In this document: in pieces, positions 32,244 through 40,682 of the stretch
Position numbering within the stretch: position 1 is the stretch's first letter
How the letters are laid out: the number at the start of each line of letters is the position of its first letter
Origin: Bryobacterales bacterium
GTDB taxonomy: Bacteria; Acidobacteriota; Terriglobia; Bryobacterales; Bryobacteraceae
Direction: 5' to 3'
Assembly: GCA_020846745.1 (NCBI GenBank)
Contig: JADLDI010000073.1
Span: 1-49,627, forward strand
Length of the DNA stretch: 49,627 bases
The notes under the pieces: model-generated
What the model was told of the DNA's origin: nothing
Databases searched by the model: none
The model's input: the letters and a program-made list of their open reading frames with translations, nothing else
Program-made: the position numbers and the translations under genes

Positions 32244-34274
32244 TTACAAGTACCTTTTCAACCACCCCAGCACCTCCTGCATGTGCAACCGGCTGTTCTC
32301 GCCCTTCAGTATCCAGTGCCCTTCATCGGGAAACACGACAAGCCGCGAGGGGACCTGCCGCCGTTGTAGGATCTTGAACGTCGTCATCGATTCGTTGACC
32401 GGTACGCGATAATCCAGTTCGCCTTGGGTGATCAGTGTCGGTGTCTTGAACGAACCCGAATAGCGGAGGGGACTTTGGTCGTTCCACTGGCCGCCCTTCT
32501 CCCAGATGGGACCGCCCATCCGCAACTCCCGCTCAATGCCGCCGTCGTTGAACCCATACTGCGACTCGTTGTTGATCGCGCCGGCGTGGTTGATGAGGCA
32601 CTTGAACTGCGTCGTATGGCCATTCAACCAGTTCATGAGATACCCCCCGTAACTCGCGCCGGCAGCGGCTTGCCGTGTGCCGTCGATATAGGGATACCGT
32701 TTGATCGCCTCGTCAATCGCTTCCAGAATCTCCTGTGCCGGACCGCGCAGCACGTCGCGCTCGATATCGTCGGCGAACTTCTCGCCAAACCCGGTGGACC
32801 CTGTGTAATTGGTTTCCAATAACACGTAGCCCGGCGAGGTCAGCACATAGTTATTCCACCGGGTGGAGAAAGCGTCCTTTGACATGGACGCAGGACCGCC
32901 GTGCGGGAAGATCAAAAGCGGATACTTCTGCCGCTCGTTAAACGCCGGCGGCAGGAACATCAGGTTATGGATCCGCTTGCCGTTCTTGGCCTCAAACCAG
33001 AAGTGGACCGGTGGCGGTGCGTCCAGCTTCGCCACGGCATCGGCATTGAAGTTGGTCAACACCTTGTGCGATCCGCCGTCCAGCCGCACGATTTCCGGCG
33101 GCTGAATGGAAGTCTGATACAAGGCGATCAGTCCGCCTGCGACCGGCTTCACGGCCGTGTAACCGCCGCGCTCCGCCTTATACAATCGCTCCACGGCACC
33201 GCCCTGCGATGGTACGCGAAATAACTGGTCCGCCCCGTCGCTTTCCCCACCGATGTAGATGGCGCGGCCGTCGTTTGCAATCGCAAAAGTCGAAACGGAC
33301 CGGTCCCACTCGCCGGTTACCGTTTGCATGTGCCCGGTGTCGGGCCACGCGAATCTCGTGATCCGCGTCAGCGAGTACAAGCGTCCGCCTGCGGTTTCCT
33401 TGCGTTCATACTCCGCATAGAGCGCATCGCCCGTACGCGAGAACTGCGGACGCGAGTAACGATATCCAGGCTCGGTCAACTGCTTCGGCTCGCCGCCGGT
33501 TGCAGGTACCGCAAACAGCGCCGTTTCCACGGACTTATACATCATCTCCGTGCGATTCAGGGCCGCCGCAAACACCACACTCTTGCCGTCCGGCGCCCAC
33601 ACCGCATGCAACGCTTGCCCGCCCGCGAGCGGATCGGCCAATCCGCCGAACCCAACGGACCCGGCCAACTTCGTCCCTTGCAGCAGATCGACCGGCTGCG
33701 CGCCTTCGGCTAACTCCTGTACAAACAGGTGCGGCTTCTTCTCGTCGAGCCAGGCGTTCCAGTAACGCACCGGCATCGCATCGTAGATTCGGGCATTCCA
33801 TTTGCGCGACTTGCGGTCCGCCGCAAGCGGGTCGTAGTCCGCCTCAAACAGGATCGCCTTGCCGTCGGGCCGCCATTTCACCGATCGTACTCCGCCCTCG
33901 ACCTTCGTCACCGGACGCGCCTCGCCTCCGCCCACCGGCAACACATACGCCTGTGCCGCGACATCGCCATTCCGCCGGGTGACAAAAGCGATCTGCGTGC
34001 CGTCAGGCGACCACTCCGCGCCACTCTCTGCCGCCCGCGTGAACGTAACCTGCCGCGCCGGCGCCGAACCGTCAGCCGGCATCAGCCACAAATCGGCCGA
34101 TTGTTTGCCCGGATCGTACGCCGGCGCCGTCACGGAAAACACCAGCATTCGCCCATCGGGACTTACCACGGGCTCGCCCACACGCTTCATCAGCCAGATA
34201 TCTTCGTGAGTAACTGGACGCTTCTGGGCGAATCCTAAACCAACAGCAAAAAGCAGAACCGCAACCTTACGCAT
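32244..34274 (-). CDS. Exported S9-family prolyl oligopeptidase/dipeptidyl peptidase
   Basis: With the ATG at 34274 the protein is 676 residues. A TTG three codons earlier is possible, but the AGGT at the right distance favours this ATG. A signal peptide (KVAVLLFAVGLGFAQ) precedes a WD40-like PD40 propeller (EPVVSPDGRMLVFSV, SGAEWSPDGTQIAFV, AVWAPDGKSVVFAAAL). A C-terminal alpha/beta hydrolase follows with the nucleophile Ser in GASYGGYLMNW, Asp in GELDYRVP and His in DEGHWI. It removes dipeptides or cuts short peptides in the periplasm. It starts 11 bp after the upstream oxygenase gene and may form an operon with it. Confidence 0.92.
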   Translation of the reverse strand: MRKVAVLLFAVGLGFAQKRPVTHEDIWLMKRVGEPVVSPDGRMLVFSVTAPAYDPGKQSADLWLMPADGSAPARQVTFTRAAESGAEWSPDGTQIAFVTRRNGDVAAQAYVLPVGGGEARPVTKVEGGVRSVKWRPDGKAILFEADYDPLAADRKSRKWNARIYDAMPVRYWNAWLDEKKPHLFVQELAEGAQPVDLLQGTKLAGSVGFGGLADPLAGGQALHAVWAPDGKSVVFAAALNRTEMMYKSVETALFAVPATGGEPKQLTEPGYRYSRPQFSRTGDALYAEYERKETAGGRLYSLTRITRFAWPDTGHMQTVTGEWDRSVSTFAIANDGRAIYIGGESDGADQLFRVPSQGGAVERLYKAERGGYTAVKPVAGGLIALYQTSIQPPEIVRLDGGSHKVLTNFNADAVAKLDAPPPVHFWFEAKNGKRIHNLMFLPPAFNERQKYPLLIFPHGGPASMSKDAFSTRWNNYVLTSPGYVLLETNYTGSTGFGEKFADDIERDVLRGPAQEILEAIDEAIKRYPYIDGTRQAAAGASYGGYLMNWLNGHTTQFKCLINHAGAINNESQYGFNDGGIERELRMGGPIWEKGGQWNDQSPLRYSGSFKTPTLITQGELDYRVPVNESMTTFKILQRRQVPSRLVVFPDEGHWILKGENSRLHMQEVLGWLKRYL

Positions 34275-34284
34275 TGTGTACAAC

Positions 34285-35106
34285 CTACTTCAATTTGCCT
34301 TTCGGAGCCTTGTTCCAAAGAATGTCGAACGAGACCAGCAGCAGCCACCGCCGCGCTTCACTTTCGCGGCCCGGTTTTGCCGTCAACGGCGTAGTGTAAT
34401 GCCAGAACGGCAACTGATATACCACCAGGGAACCCTGCTGCTTCACGCTGTAGATCTTGCGCAGGTGCCGTTTCTCTTCATGCACCAGAAACTGGTGGTC
34501 CACTGCATCGTTCGCGAACATAATATGCAGATCGACATAGCCGTGCCGCAGTTTCTCGACCTCAGGATGGTGATCGTTATGCGGACCCGCATAGTCGCCC
34601 GTCTCATAGCAGATCGCCTGGTGCGTCCCTTTATCTAGTTCCAGTCCTGTTACCGTCTGCGCATATTGGTGCAGGCTCTTCGAACTCAGCATTTGCACCA
34701 ACCCGATCTTCTCGGCTGTCGCATACTCCGGGTACCGGCGCGATTGTAGAAAGCACGTTTTCATCGAGATCGTCTTCGCCAGCGTCTCGCCGTAGTTCTT
34801 CTTCATGCCGCTGATCGAATACCGCGGAATCGGCGTGTCGATCCGCCGTAACAACGGATACAAATGCTCATCCAGCAGCCGCACGCATTGCGCCGCCGTT
34901 TGCGCCGACATAACCGGCTTGGTCAGCGATAGAAACTCGCCCTGATCCCGATTGACGGTCCGTTCTGCCTCCGTCAATATCTTCTTACCTTGTGCGTTTA
35001 ACAGCTCGGAAAATTCCGAGGGGAACGTTTGCATTTTCTGATTATCTGCGAACCCGGTTCGCCCTGTAGATTTCACGTTCACTATCACCCGACCGCCGAA
35101 CCGCAC
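34285..35106 (-). CDS. 2-oxoglutarate/Fe(II) oxygenase-like protein
   Basis: The protein is 273 residues if it starts with GTG at 35106, or 249 from ATG 35034. The C-terminal half shows the iron-binding triad of the prolyl-4-hydroxylase-like fold: PHNDHHPE gives His176 and Asp178, FWHYTTPL gives His236, and ARRWLLLVSF supplies the Arg (252 or 253) that would bind 2-oxoglutarate. The N-terminal half is helical and unlike the family. No signal peptide is seen. The gene ends 11 bp before the S9 peptidase start. Hydroxylation of a protein or small molecule is inferred from the triad; the partner is unknown. Confidence 0.6.
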   Translation of the reverse strand: MRFGGRVIVNVKSTGRTGFADNQKMQTFPSEFSELLNAQGKKILTEAERTVNRDQGEFLSLTKPVMSAQTAAQCVRLLDEHLYPLLRRIDTPIPRYSISGMKKNYGETLAKTISMKTCFLQSRRYPEYATAEKIGLVQMLSSKSLHQYAQTVTGLELDKGTHQAICYETGDYAGPHNDHHPEVEKLRHGYVDLHIMFANDAVDHQFLVHEEKRHLRKIYSVKQQGSLVVYQLPFWHYTTPLTAKPGRESEARRWLLLVSFDILWNKAPKGKLK

Positions 35107-35249
35107 GCGGCCCGCTGCGCTCCTTCCGCATTAAGATTCCCCTGCGCCGGATCAACTGCAACTTGACTGGCTCCGCTCCCTCTTCTTCGGCCCTCAACTT
35201 CTAGGGTACCGCCGACCCGACAACCGGATACAGAACCCTGTTTTTGTGC

Positions 35250-35255
35250 TATCGT
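35250..35255 (+). promoter_or_regulatory. Candidate -10 element next to the start codon
   Basis: TATCGT, preceded by GC, ends 8 nt before the ATG at 35264 with no Shine-Dalgarno between. The layout resembles that at 3738 and 10514. Confidence 0.25.
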
Positions 35256-35263
35256 CTTCAACG

Positions 35264-36109
35264 ATGAGACCTACCAGCCTCCTCTCCCGCCGCACCTTCC
35301 TGGCCGGCTCGGCTGCCGCGCCGTTCGCCCTCTCGGCCGCTAAGAAGAAGCCGCCTGTCGGCATCGAACTCTATTCCGTCCGCGACCAGCTCAAACAGGA
35401 CCTCTTCGGCACCGTGAAAGCGGTCGCCAAGATGGGCTACGAAGGCGTGGAGTTCTATTCCCCCTACTTCGACTGGACCCCTGCCTACGCCAAAGACGTT
35501 CGGAAGCTTCTCGACGACCTCAACATCAAGTGCTACTCCACGCACAACTCCTCGAAGTCGCTCGACCCTGAGAACATCGCCAAGGCCGCTGAACTCAACA
35601 ACATCATTGGCAGCAAGTTCATCATCGTTGCTTCGGCCGGCAAAGTCGAAGGGCTGGACGGTTGGAAGAAGGTGGCTGAGAAGCTCAACAACGGGGCCCA
35701 CAAGCTGAAAGCTTCCAAGCTCCGCACCGGTTATCACAACCACGCGAGCGAGTTCAAACCGATCGACGGCACTATGCCGCTTGAAGTCCTTGCCAAGAAC
35801 ACGGAGAAGAGCGTCGCGCTGCAGTTCGACATCGGCACCGCCGTCGAAATGAAGATCGATTGCGTCGGCTGGATCAACAAGAACCCCGGCCGCATCGCTT
35901 CCATCCACTGCAAGGACTACTCGCCCGCCGCGGGGCGCGGCTATCGCGTCCTGTTCGGCGAAGGCGCCGCGCCATGGAAAGAGATCTTCGCGGCAGCGGA
36001 AAAGGTGGGCGGCCTCGAATACTACCTGATCGAGCAGGAAGGCAGCGACTATCCGCCGTTTGAGACCGCCGAGAAGTGCCTGGCGGCTTTCAGGAAGCTC
36101 CACGCCTGA
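35264..36109 (+). CDS. Tat-exported sugar phosphate isomerase/epimerase-like TIM barrel
   Basis: This 281-residue protein has a Tat signal (LLSRRTFLAGSAAAPFALSA) followed by a xylose-isomerase-like TIM barrel: GIELYSVRDQLKQD, YHNHASEF, QFDIGT, ASIHCKDY and LIEQEGSD. These hold the metal-binding His, Asp and Glu residues. It resembles the inosose-dehydratase/hydroxypyruvate-isomerase group. Export fits a periplasmic sugar-processing role next to the Tat-exported enolase-superfamily protein on the other strand. The upstream GTG at 35246 would add six residues, but the Tat signal is complete from 35264. It converges with the amidase gene. Confidence 0.83.
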   Translation: MRPTSLLSRRTFLAGSAAAPFALSAAKKKPPVGIELYSVRDQLKQDLFGTVKAVAKMGYEGVEFYSPYFDWTPAYAKDVRKLLDDLNIKCYSTHNSSKSLDPENIAKAAELNNIIGSKFIIVASAGKVEGLDGWKKVAEKLNNGAHKLKASKLRTGYHNHASEFKPIDGTMPLEVLAKNTEKSVALQFDIGTAVEMKIDCVGWINKNPGRIASIHCKDYSPAAGRGYRVLFGEGAAPWKEIFAAAEKVGGLEYYLIEQEGSDYPPFETAEKCLAAFRKLHA

Positions 36110-36225
36110 GAGTCCGGTCGACTGGCGCCACACCCGCTCGAGTGGTGGGAGCTATTAGCTGGCAGATGCGGTTCGTTTGGGAATCTTTGATTGTCGTTAC
36201 CAGCAACCGGGCTTGGCCGGCTCGG

Positions 36226-37839
36226 TTAGTGCACGGGTGGCCTGACGAAGCCTTCGTGTAGCGGCTCGATCATCCGGGCAAACTCGATGAGCCGCCGCTC
36301 TGAGTAGAGCGGGCCCACAATCTGGAGAGCGAGCGGAAGTCCGTCACGGTTGAGGCCCATGGGAATGGTCAACGCCGGATGGCCTGTGACGTTGAAACAG
36401 AGTGGGTAATAGAAATAGTCCCAGTAGTTGATTTGCTTGCCGTCGAGCATGATGGCTTCATGGTCCGGGTTGTGGGCAATGGCGGGTCCTGGAGTTACGG
36501 GCATTATGAGCAGGTCATGCGCGGCAAAAAACGTTTCGAGGCCGTCGGCGAGTAGCTTGCGGCGACGGAGGAGGTCGTCGTACTTCTCCGGATCCAAGTC
36601 GGACATTCGTTCGAAGACTTCGGCAAATTGGAAACGATGGGTATCCGCCTTTTTGTACTCCCGGACCATAAACTGACGAATGAGCCAGGGGACTTTGTCG
36701 AACATCAAGTAGATCGATAACATGCGGTGCATCAGCATCATTTCCTCGAAGGCAGGTGGTTGTGCACGGCGCACGGTGGCGTGCTTTGATTCGAGGGCGG
36801 CGGCCAATGATGTCAGTCGAGCTTTCACCTCGTGGCCGATAAACATCTCGTCATCGCGGAAAGTCCACTCATCGAAGTAGGCGACGGAATAGTCCTGGAG
36901 TTTCGCCTTTGGCTTCAGCATGCGAGGTTGCCGCTCGGGCCATTTGGCCATGAGGGCATTCCACGCCAAATCAATGTCGTCTATGGTTCTTGCCAGCGGC
37001 CCCTGCACCATCATCCGCCGATACTTTGGATTTCCGGCTTGGCCGGGGAATTCCGAGGTATCGCCGCCAATAGCCCCTTCGGTGGTTTTCAATCCATACA
37101 AACCATTGAAGGCGGCCGGAACCCGGATACTGCCGCCCATGTCGCCGCCTAGTGCGACAGGCGCCATTCCCGCCGCAACCGAGGCTGCGCCGCCGCCGGT
37201 GCTGCCGCCGGGAGTCCGATTGTGGTCGAACGGATTGGATGCCGTAGGATAGATCTCGCCGAAGGTTTGCAGGTCGGAAAGCAGCTTGGGAACGTTTGTG
37301 GTGCCCAGGATAATGGCGCCTTGTTCCACGAGAGCGTCGACGACCTCAGCGTTTCTGGGCGCTTTGAAGCCCTGGAACATCTCAGAGTTCCATGTGCAAG
37401 GTTTGCCCTTGACCCAGAACTCCTCTTTGACGCTCACCGGGACGCCGTGTAAGAGGCCGGTGGGTTCGCCTCGGGCGACCTTCTCGTCCGCCCTGTCTGC
37501 GGCTTCGAGCGCTTCGTTTTCGAAAAGCCAGACGAAGGCATTGGTCCGGTAATTGGTGTTTTTGATGTGGTTGATGTGAGCCTGGACGATATCCCTAGAC
37601 TTGGCCTGCTTGTTGCGGATCATCGCGGAAAGGCCGGCGGCGGATGCGTAAAGGAACCGCTGCTCAACCGGCAATTGCGATGCCGGCTTGTGAAAGAGCT
37701 CGGCTTGCAGAGTCGGGCGGTCTCCAATGGGTCTGGGTATTTGGGAGTACAGGTAAGCGCCCAGGCCGGCGGCGATCAGGGCTAAGGACGCAATGGTGAG
37801 CCCGATCCACTTCAGAAGGCGCTTAATCATTTTTGGCAC
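36226..37839 (-). CDS. Membrane-anchored amidase-signature hydrolase
   Basis: This 537-residue protein has one N-terminal membrane anchor (WIGLTIASLALIAAGLGAYLY), then the amidase-signature domain with an intact Ser-cisSer-Lys triad: Lys138 (VSVKEEF), Ser213 (GGSTGGG) and Ser237 (DMGGSIRVPA). The 24-residue spacing of the two Ser matches the family. It hydrolyses amides in the periplasm. The start is GTG 37839, which has AAAGG seven nt upstream; ATG 37830 is possible but lacks a Shine-Dalgarno. Which amide it cuts is unknown. GatA of the tRNA amidotransferase is unlikely because of the anchor and the lack of GatB and GatC. Confidence 0.88.
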   Translation of the reverse strand: MPKMIKRLLKWIGLTIASLALIAAGLGAYLYSQIPRPIGDRPTLQAELFHKPASQLPVEQRFLYASAAGLSAMIRNKQAKSRDIVQAHINHIKNTNYRTNAFVWLFENEALEAADRADEKVARGEPTGLLHGVPVSVKEEFWVKGKPCTWNSEMFQGFKAPRNAEVVDALVEQGAIILGTTNVPKLLSDLQTFGEIYPTASNPFDHNRTPGGSTGGGAASVAAGMAPVALGGDMGGSIRVPAAFNGLYGLKTTEGAIGGDTSEFPGQAGNPKYRRMMVQGPLARTIDDIDLAWNALMAKWPERQPRMLKPKAKLQDYSVAYFDEWTFRDDEMFIGHEVKARLTSLAAALESKHATVRRAQPPAFEEMMLMHRMLSIYLMFDKVPWLIRQFMVREYKKADTHRFQFAEVFERMSDLDPEKYDDLLRRRKLLADGLETFFAAHDLLIMPVTPGPAIAHNPDHEAIMLDGKQINYWDYFYYPLCFNVTGHPALTIPMGLNRDGLPLALQIVGPLYSERRLIEFARMIEPLHEGFVRPPVH

Positions 37840-38100
37840 GGGACGGCCTTTGGGTTTCCGGAGGGGGTGCTTTGTCGCATGTCAGGCAATTTTACAAGAC
37901 ATGTAAATATATTGCGCACGCGCTTCGCGGCCGGCGTGAGGCGTGCGGTTCGGCACCCATGCAGTAGTGACTTCCCGGCTTGAGCGGCGGACCCGTGTAT
38001 TGTCTCGAGCGCGAAACGGTCATTGCCGTGGAAGGAACGATGACCCAGGACGGCTAGGTGATCATCCAAGCTGGATTTTATGGAATCCCGTAACCGGAAT

Positions 38101-38330
38101 ACGTCACGAGGAACTCATCGGCATGCGCTCGGCCTTCTTGTCGCGATATGTACGCCGAACCTACAACGCATACGTGCTCGCGCAATTCAAGTGCCCTGGG
38201 CAGAAGTGGAGAATTGGCGGCTCCGGCTTCATCGCGAACTCGACGACGCCCTCGAATCGACGAGTCTTCCGAAGCATGCTGATTATCAGCGCGCGAATAA
38301 CTTTCTGATCCGCGCTCGGCGCTTTGCCGC
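38101..38330 (+). pseudogene. Possible frameshifted remnant in the 525-bp gap 37840-38364
   Basis: The gap has no sound gene. Within it one frame reads MRSAFLSRYVRRTYNAYVLA (from about 38122). Another frame, entered near 38190, reads as charged helix-like protein (VPWAEVENWRLRLHRELDD and onward to about 38330). Joined by a one-base shift they would make a plausible 65-residue fragment. No family was recognised, and the reading could be chance in GC-rich DNA. Confidence 0.2.
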
Positions 38331-38364
38331 CAGTCCGGAGACGGCCTCTCACACAACAGCGAAA

Positions 38365-39468
38365 CTACCGTCCCCGGCCGCCGCCGCCACCACCACCACC
38401 ATGGCCCACGGAACTGGTTGCACCACCGCCGCCGCCACCCGCGGCAGGAGCGCTCATCGCCGGCGCCGGCGCTGCCGACGGACCAGGCATCGACATCATC
38501 CCGCCGCCACCGCGACGCATGCTGCCGAAGCTGCCACCGCCGCCCATAACGGACCGCTGGTGTACCGTCGTCATTGTCCCCCCGCCCATCATCGGAGCCG
38601 AAGGCGCCCGGCGGAACGCGCCGCCATACCCGTACATCCTCCCCGGATACCCGTAGAACATCGCGTTCGACAGGAACGAGTTGATCCGCAGCGGGCTGTA
38701 GTAGCAGAACCCGGTGAACGAGCTGCATGCCACCCCCCGTGCCGGGATAAACGTGAACATGCCGAAGTAGGGGTTGAAGTTCCAGCCGCCGCTCGTCCAG
38801 CTATAGCCCGAATCGCGCAGCGACTTCGCCGCTGAAACGTTCGCCATCGCCAGATAGCCCGACCGCCGTACGCTCCACCGTGTCAGCGAATCGCCCTTCT
38901 CCGGGTCGAACTTCGCCACTTCCACCGTCTCACCCAACGTGCCGATCTGGCCGCGCTTCAGCGTTTGCGTCTTATCGTTCGCCGCGATCACGTCCGCCTG
39001 GCCGTCGAACACCTTCACCGTAGCCGGATTAGCGCTCAACTCATAGGTGCCCGTCCGCTTGAACTGCACCGTCGATTCCGCCACCGTCACCGTGATTGAA
39101 TTCTCTTTCTGCAGGTCCGAGATTTCCACCACGGCCGAACCGGACTCGAGCACTAGCCGGGTGTCGATCAGCCGGTTTGAAATCATCTTCACCGCCGAGT
39201 CTTCACCCAACCGCAGCACCGCTCCGGGCGACAGCAGGATCTCTGCCCGGCCCGCCTCCGTGCGCAACACCTGGTTTTCTTTCACTTCCGGAAACTGCGA
39301 GAACAGCTTCGTCGAAGGCGTTTGCTCCACCAGTTTGTCCGCGACGTATACCTTGCCCTCCAGGTAATGGATGAGGCCCGCGCGGGCGCTCACCACTTCC
39401 TGCGCAAACGACAAGGTCGGGATGGCCATCAATCCAGCCGACACCACTACCCACAGACTGCGGCGCAT
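38365..39468 (-). CDS. Exported FecR-domain protein with glycine-rich tail
   Basis: Starting at ATG 39468, which has a perfect AGGAGG four nt upstream (39473-39478), the protein is 367 residues. A signal peptide (LWVVVSAGLMAIPTLSFAQ) is followed by a FecR-like beta domain (GLIHYLEGKVYVADKLVEQT, LRTEAGRAEILLSPGAVLRLG, KRGQIGTLGETVEV). A Tyr/Phe-rich stretch follows (NFNPYFGMFTFIPARG, FYGYPGRMYGYGG), then a Gly/Met-rich tail ending GGGGGGGGRGR. The layout copies the larger FecR protein at 24569-27103, though the sequences differ, so the two may belong to the same surface system. No anti-sigma partner is present. A longer GTG start at 39516 is rejected. Confidence 0.82.
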   Translation of the reverse strand: MRRSLWVVVSAGLMAIPTLSFAQEVVSARAGLIHYLEGKVYVADKLVEQTPSTKLFSQFPEVKENQVLRTEAGRAEILLSPGAVLRLGEDSAVKMISNRLIDTRLVLESGSAVVEISDLQKENSITVTVAESTVQFKRTGTYELSANPATVKVFDGQADVIAANDKTQTLKRGQIGTLGETVEVAKFDPEKGDSLTRWSVRRSGYLAMANVSAAKSLRDSGYSWTSGGWNFNPYFGMFTFIPARGVACSSFTGFCYYSPLRINSFLSNAMFYGYPGRMYGYGGAFRRAPSAPMMGGGTMTTVHQRSVMGGGGSFGSMRRGGGGMMSMPGPSAAPAPAMSAPAAGGGGGGATSSVGHGGGGGGGGRGR

Positions 39469-39572
39469 TGTACCTCCTACCTTGATCATACTGCCGACGT
39501 CTACGACGCCTGTCAACGGATTTCGGTTTCCGCTTTGTTAAACCTTCGCTTCACGCCGATTAAACTTAGCTT

Positions 39573-40682
39573 ATGGGACCCTGGCGGCGGTTAAAAGAGT
39601 CGCTCGCCGGTGGCATGCGTCAACGCATCACTCTCGCCGGGTTCGGCTACTCGCTCGCCATCGCCATCGTTTGTGCGCTCGCGTTCGCCAGCGGTAACAA
39701 CCTTCTTTTCTTGCTTTTGGCCCTCATGATCGCCATGTTGCTGGTCTCCGGCTTCCTGAGCCGCCTCTCGCTCGCCGGCCTCGAACTCGACATCCTCTTC
39801 CCCCAACATATCCCCGCCCGCCGCGATATCCCCGCCCGCATGAAACTCATGAACGAGAAGAGCTGGATGCCGTCCTTCTCGATCAATGTCCGTGGATTAC
39901 CTGGTACCGCTTACGTCTCGCCCCTCTACTTCCCCCTGCTCGGGGGCGGCACCGCCGTCGAAGAAAGCGTGCAAGTCCGCTTCGCTCAACGCGGTACGCA
40001 CGCCCGCAATAGCTTCATGCTTTACTCCCGGTTCCCTTTCGGATTCGCCGAACGGCGTGTCCAGGTCACTCCGCCGCGCGATGTCCTTGTCTACCCCTCG
40101 CTCGACCCGCAGCCTTCCTTCCAGGGGATTCTCCATCACCTGCAAGGCGAAATTGAGGAACAGGTCCGCGGCCGCAGTACCGACTTCTACCGCATTCGCC
40201 CCTACGAAGCCCGCGAAAGCGCCCGTCACGTCGACTGGCGAGCCACCGCCCATACCGGCGAACTCCAGGTCCGCGAATTCACCCGCGAACGCGACCCGCT
40301 TGTCGAAATGTACCTCGACTTATCGGTCCCCCAAGAGCATCGCGAGTGGTTCGAGCGTGCCGTCGACTGCTGCGCATACCTCACTTGGGAGCTTGGCTCG
40401 CGCAATGCCCGTGTCCGCCTCAGAAGCCAGGACTTTGACGTAACCTCGCCAGCCGAAGGTGATGTCTATACTATTCTTAAGTATTTGGCGTTAGTTGAGC
40501 CAAGAGTCGGGGTTACCGTTTCCGAACCCAGTCGTGAGGAGAGTATCCAGGTTGTTTTCAGCACTATGCCGTCGCGCTTCGCGGACCCTGGCTGGAGTCG
40601 CGCTCTTGTCGTGGACCGCGACAGTTTGGAGCCAGACACCGCCACCCGATCGGCAGGCGCCCAAACCGGAACCAGTCCGTAG
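39573..40682 (+). CDS. DUF58-family membrane protein
   Basis: This 369-residue protein has two N-terminal membrane helices (YSLAIAIVCALAFASG; LLFLLLALMIAMLLVSGFL) and a cytosolic domain. The DUF58 signature is near residues 200-235: YRIRPYEARESARHVDWRAT followed by LQVREFTRERDP. Such proteins accompany MoxR ATPases and von Willebrand proteins that assemble other complexes, but no MoxR gene is in this window. A later von Willebrand-like part (PLVEMYLDLSVP) lies after the signature. Its final 131 bases overlap the start of the TonB receptor gene in another frame. Confidence 0.85.
   Translation: MGPWRRLKESLAGGMRQRITLAGFGYSLAIAIVCALAFASGNNLLFLLLALMIAMLLVSGFLSRLSLAGLELDILFPQHIPARRDIPARMKLMNEKSWMPSFSINVRGLPGTAYVSPLYFPLLGGGTAVEESVQVRFAQRGTHARNSFMLYSRFPFGFAERRVQVTPPRDVLVYPSLDPQPSFQGILHHLQGEIEEQVRGRSTDFYRIRPYEARESARHVDWRATAHTGELQVREFTRERDPLVEMYLDLSVPQEHREWFERAVDCCAYLTWELGSRNARVRLRSQDFDVTSPAEGDVYTILKYLALVEPRVGVTVSEPSREESIQVVFSTMPSRFADPGWSRALVVDRDSLEPDTATRSAGAQTGTSP

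Noticed and set aside
38080..38835. 251-codon plus-strand frame
   Set aside because: Its second half is antisense to the glycine-rich FecR gene and has the Pro/His/Ala bias of a shadow frame.
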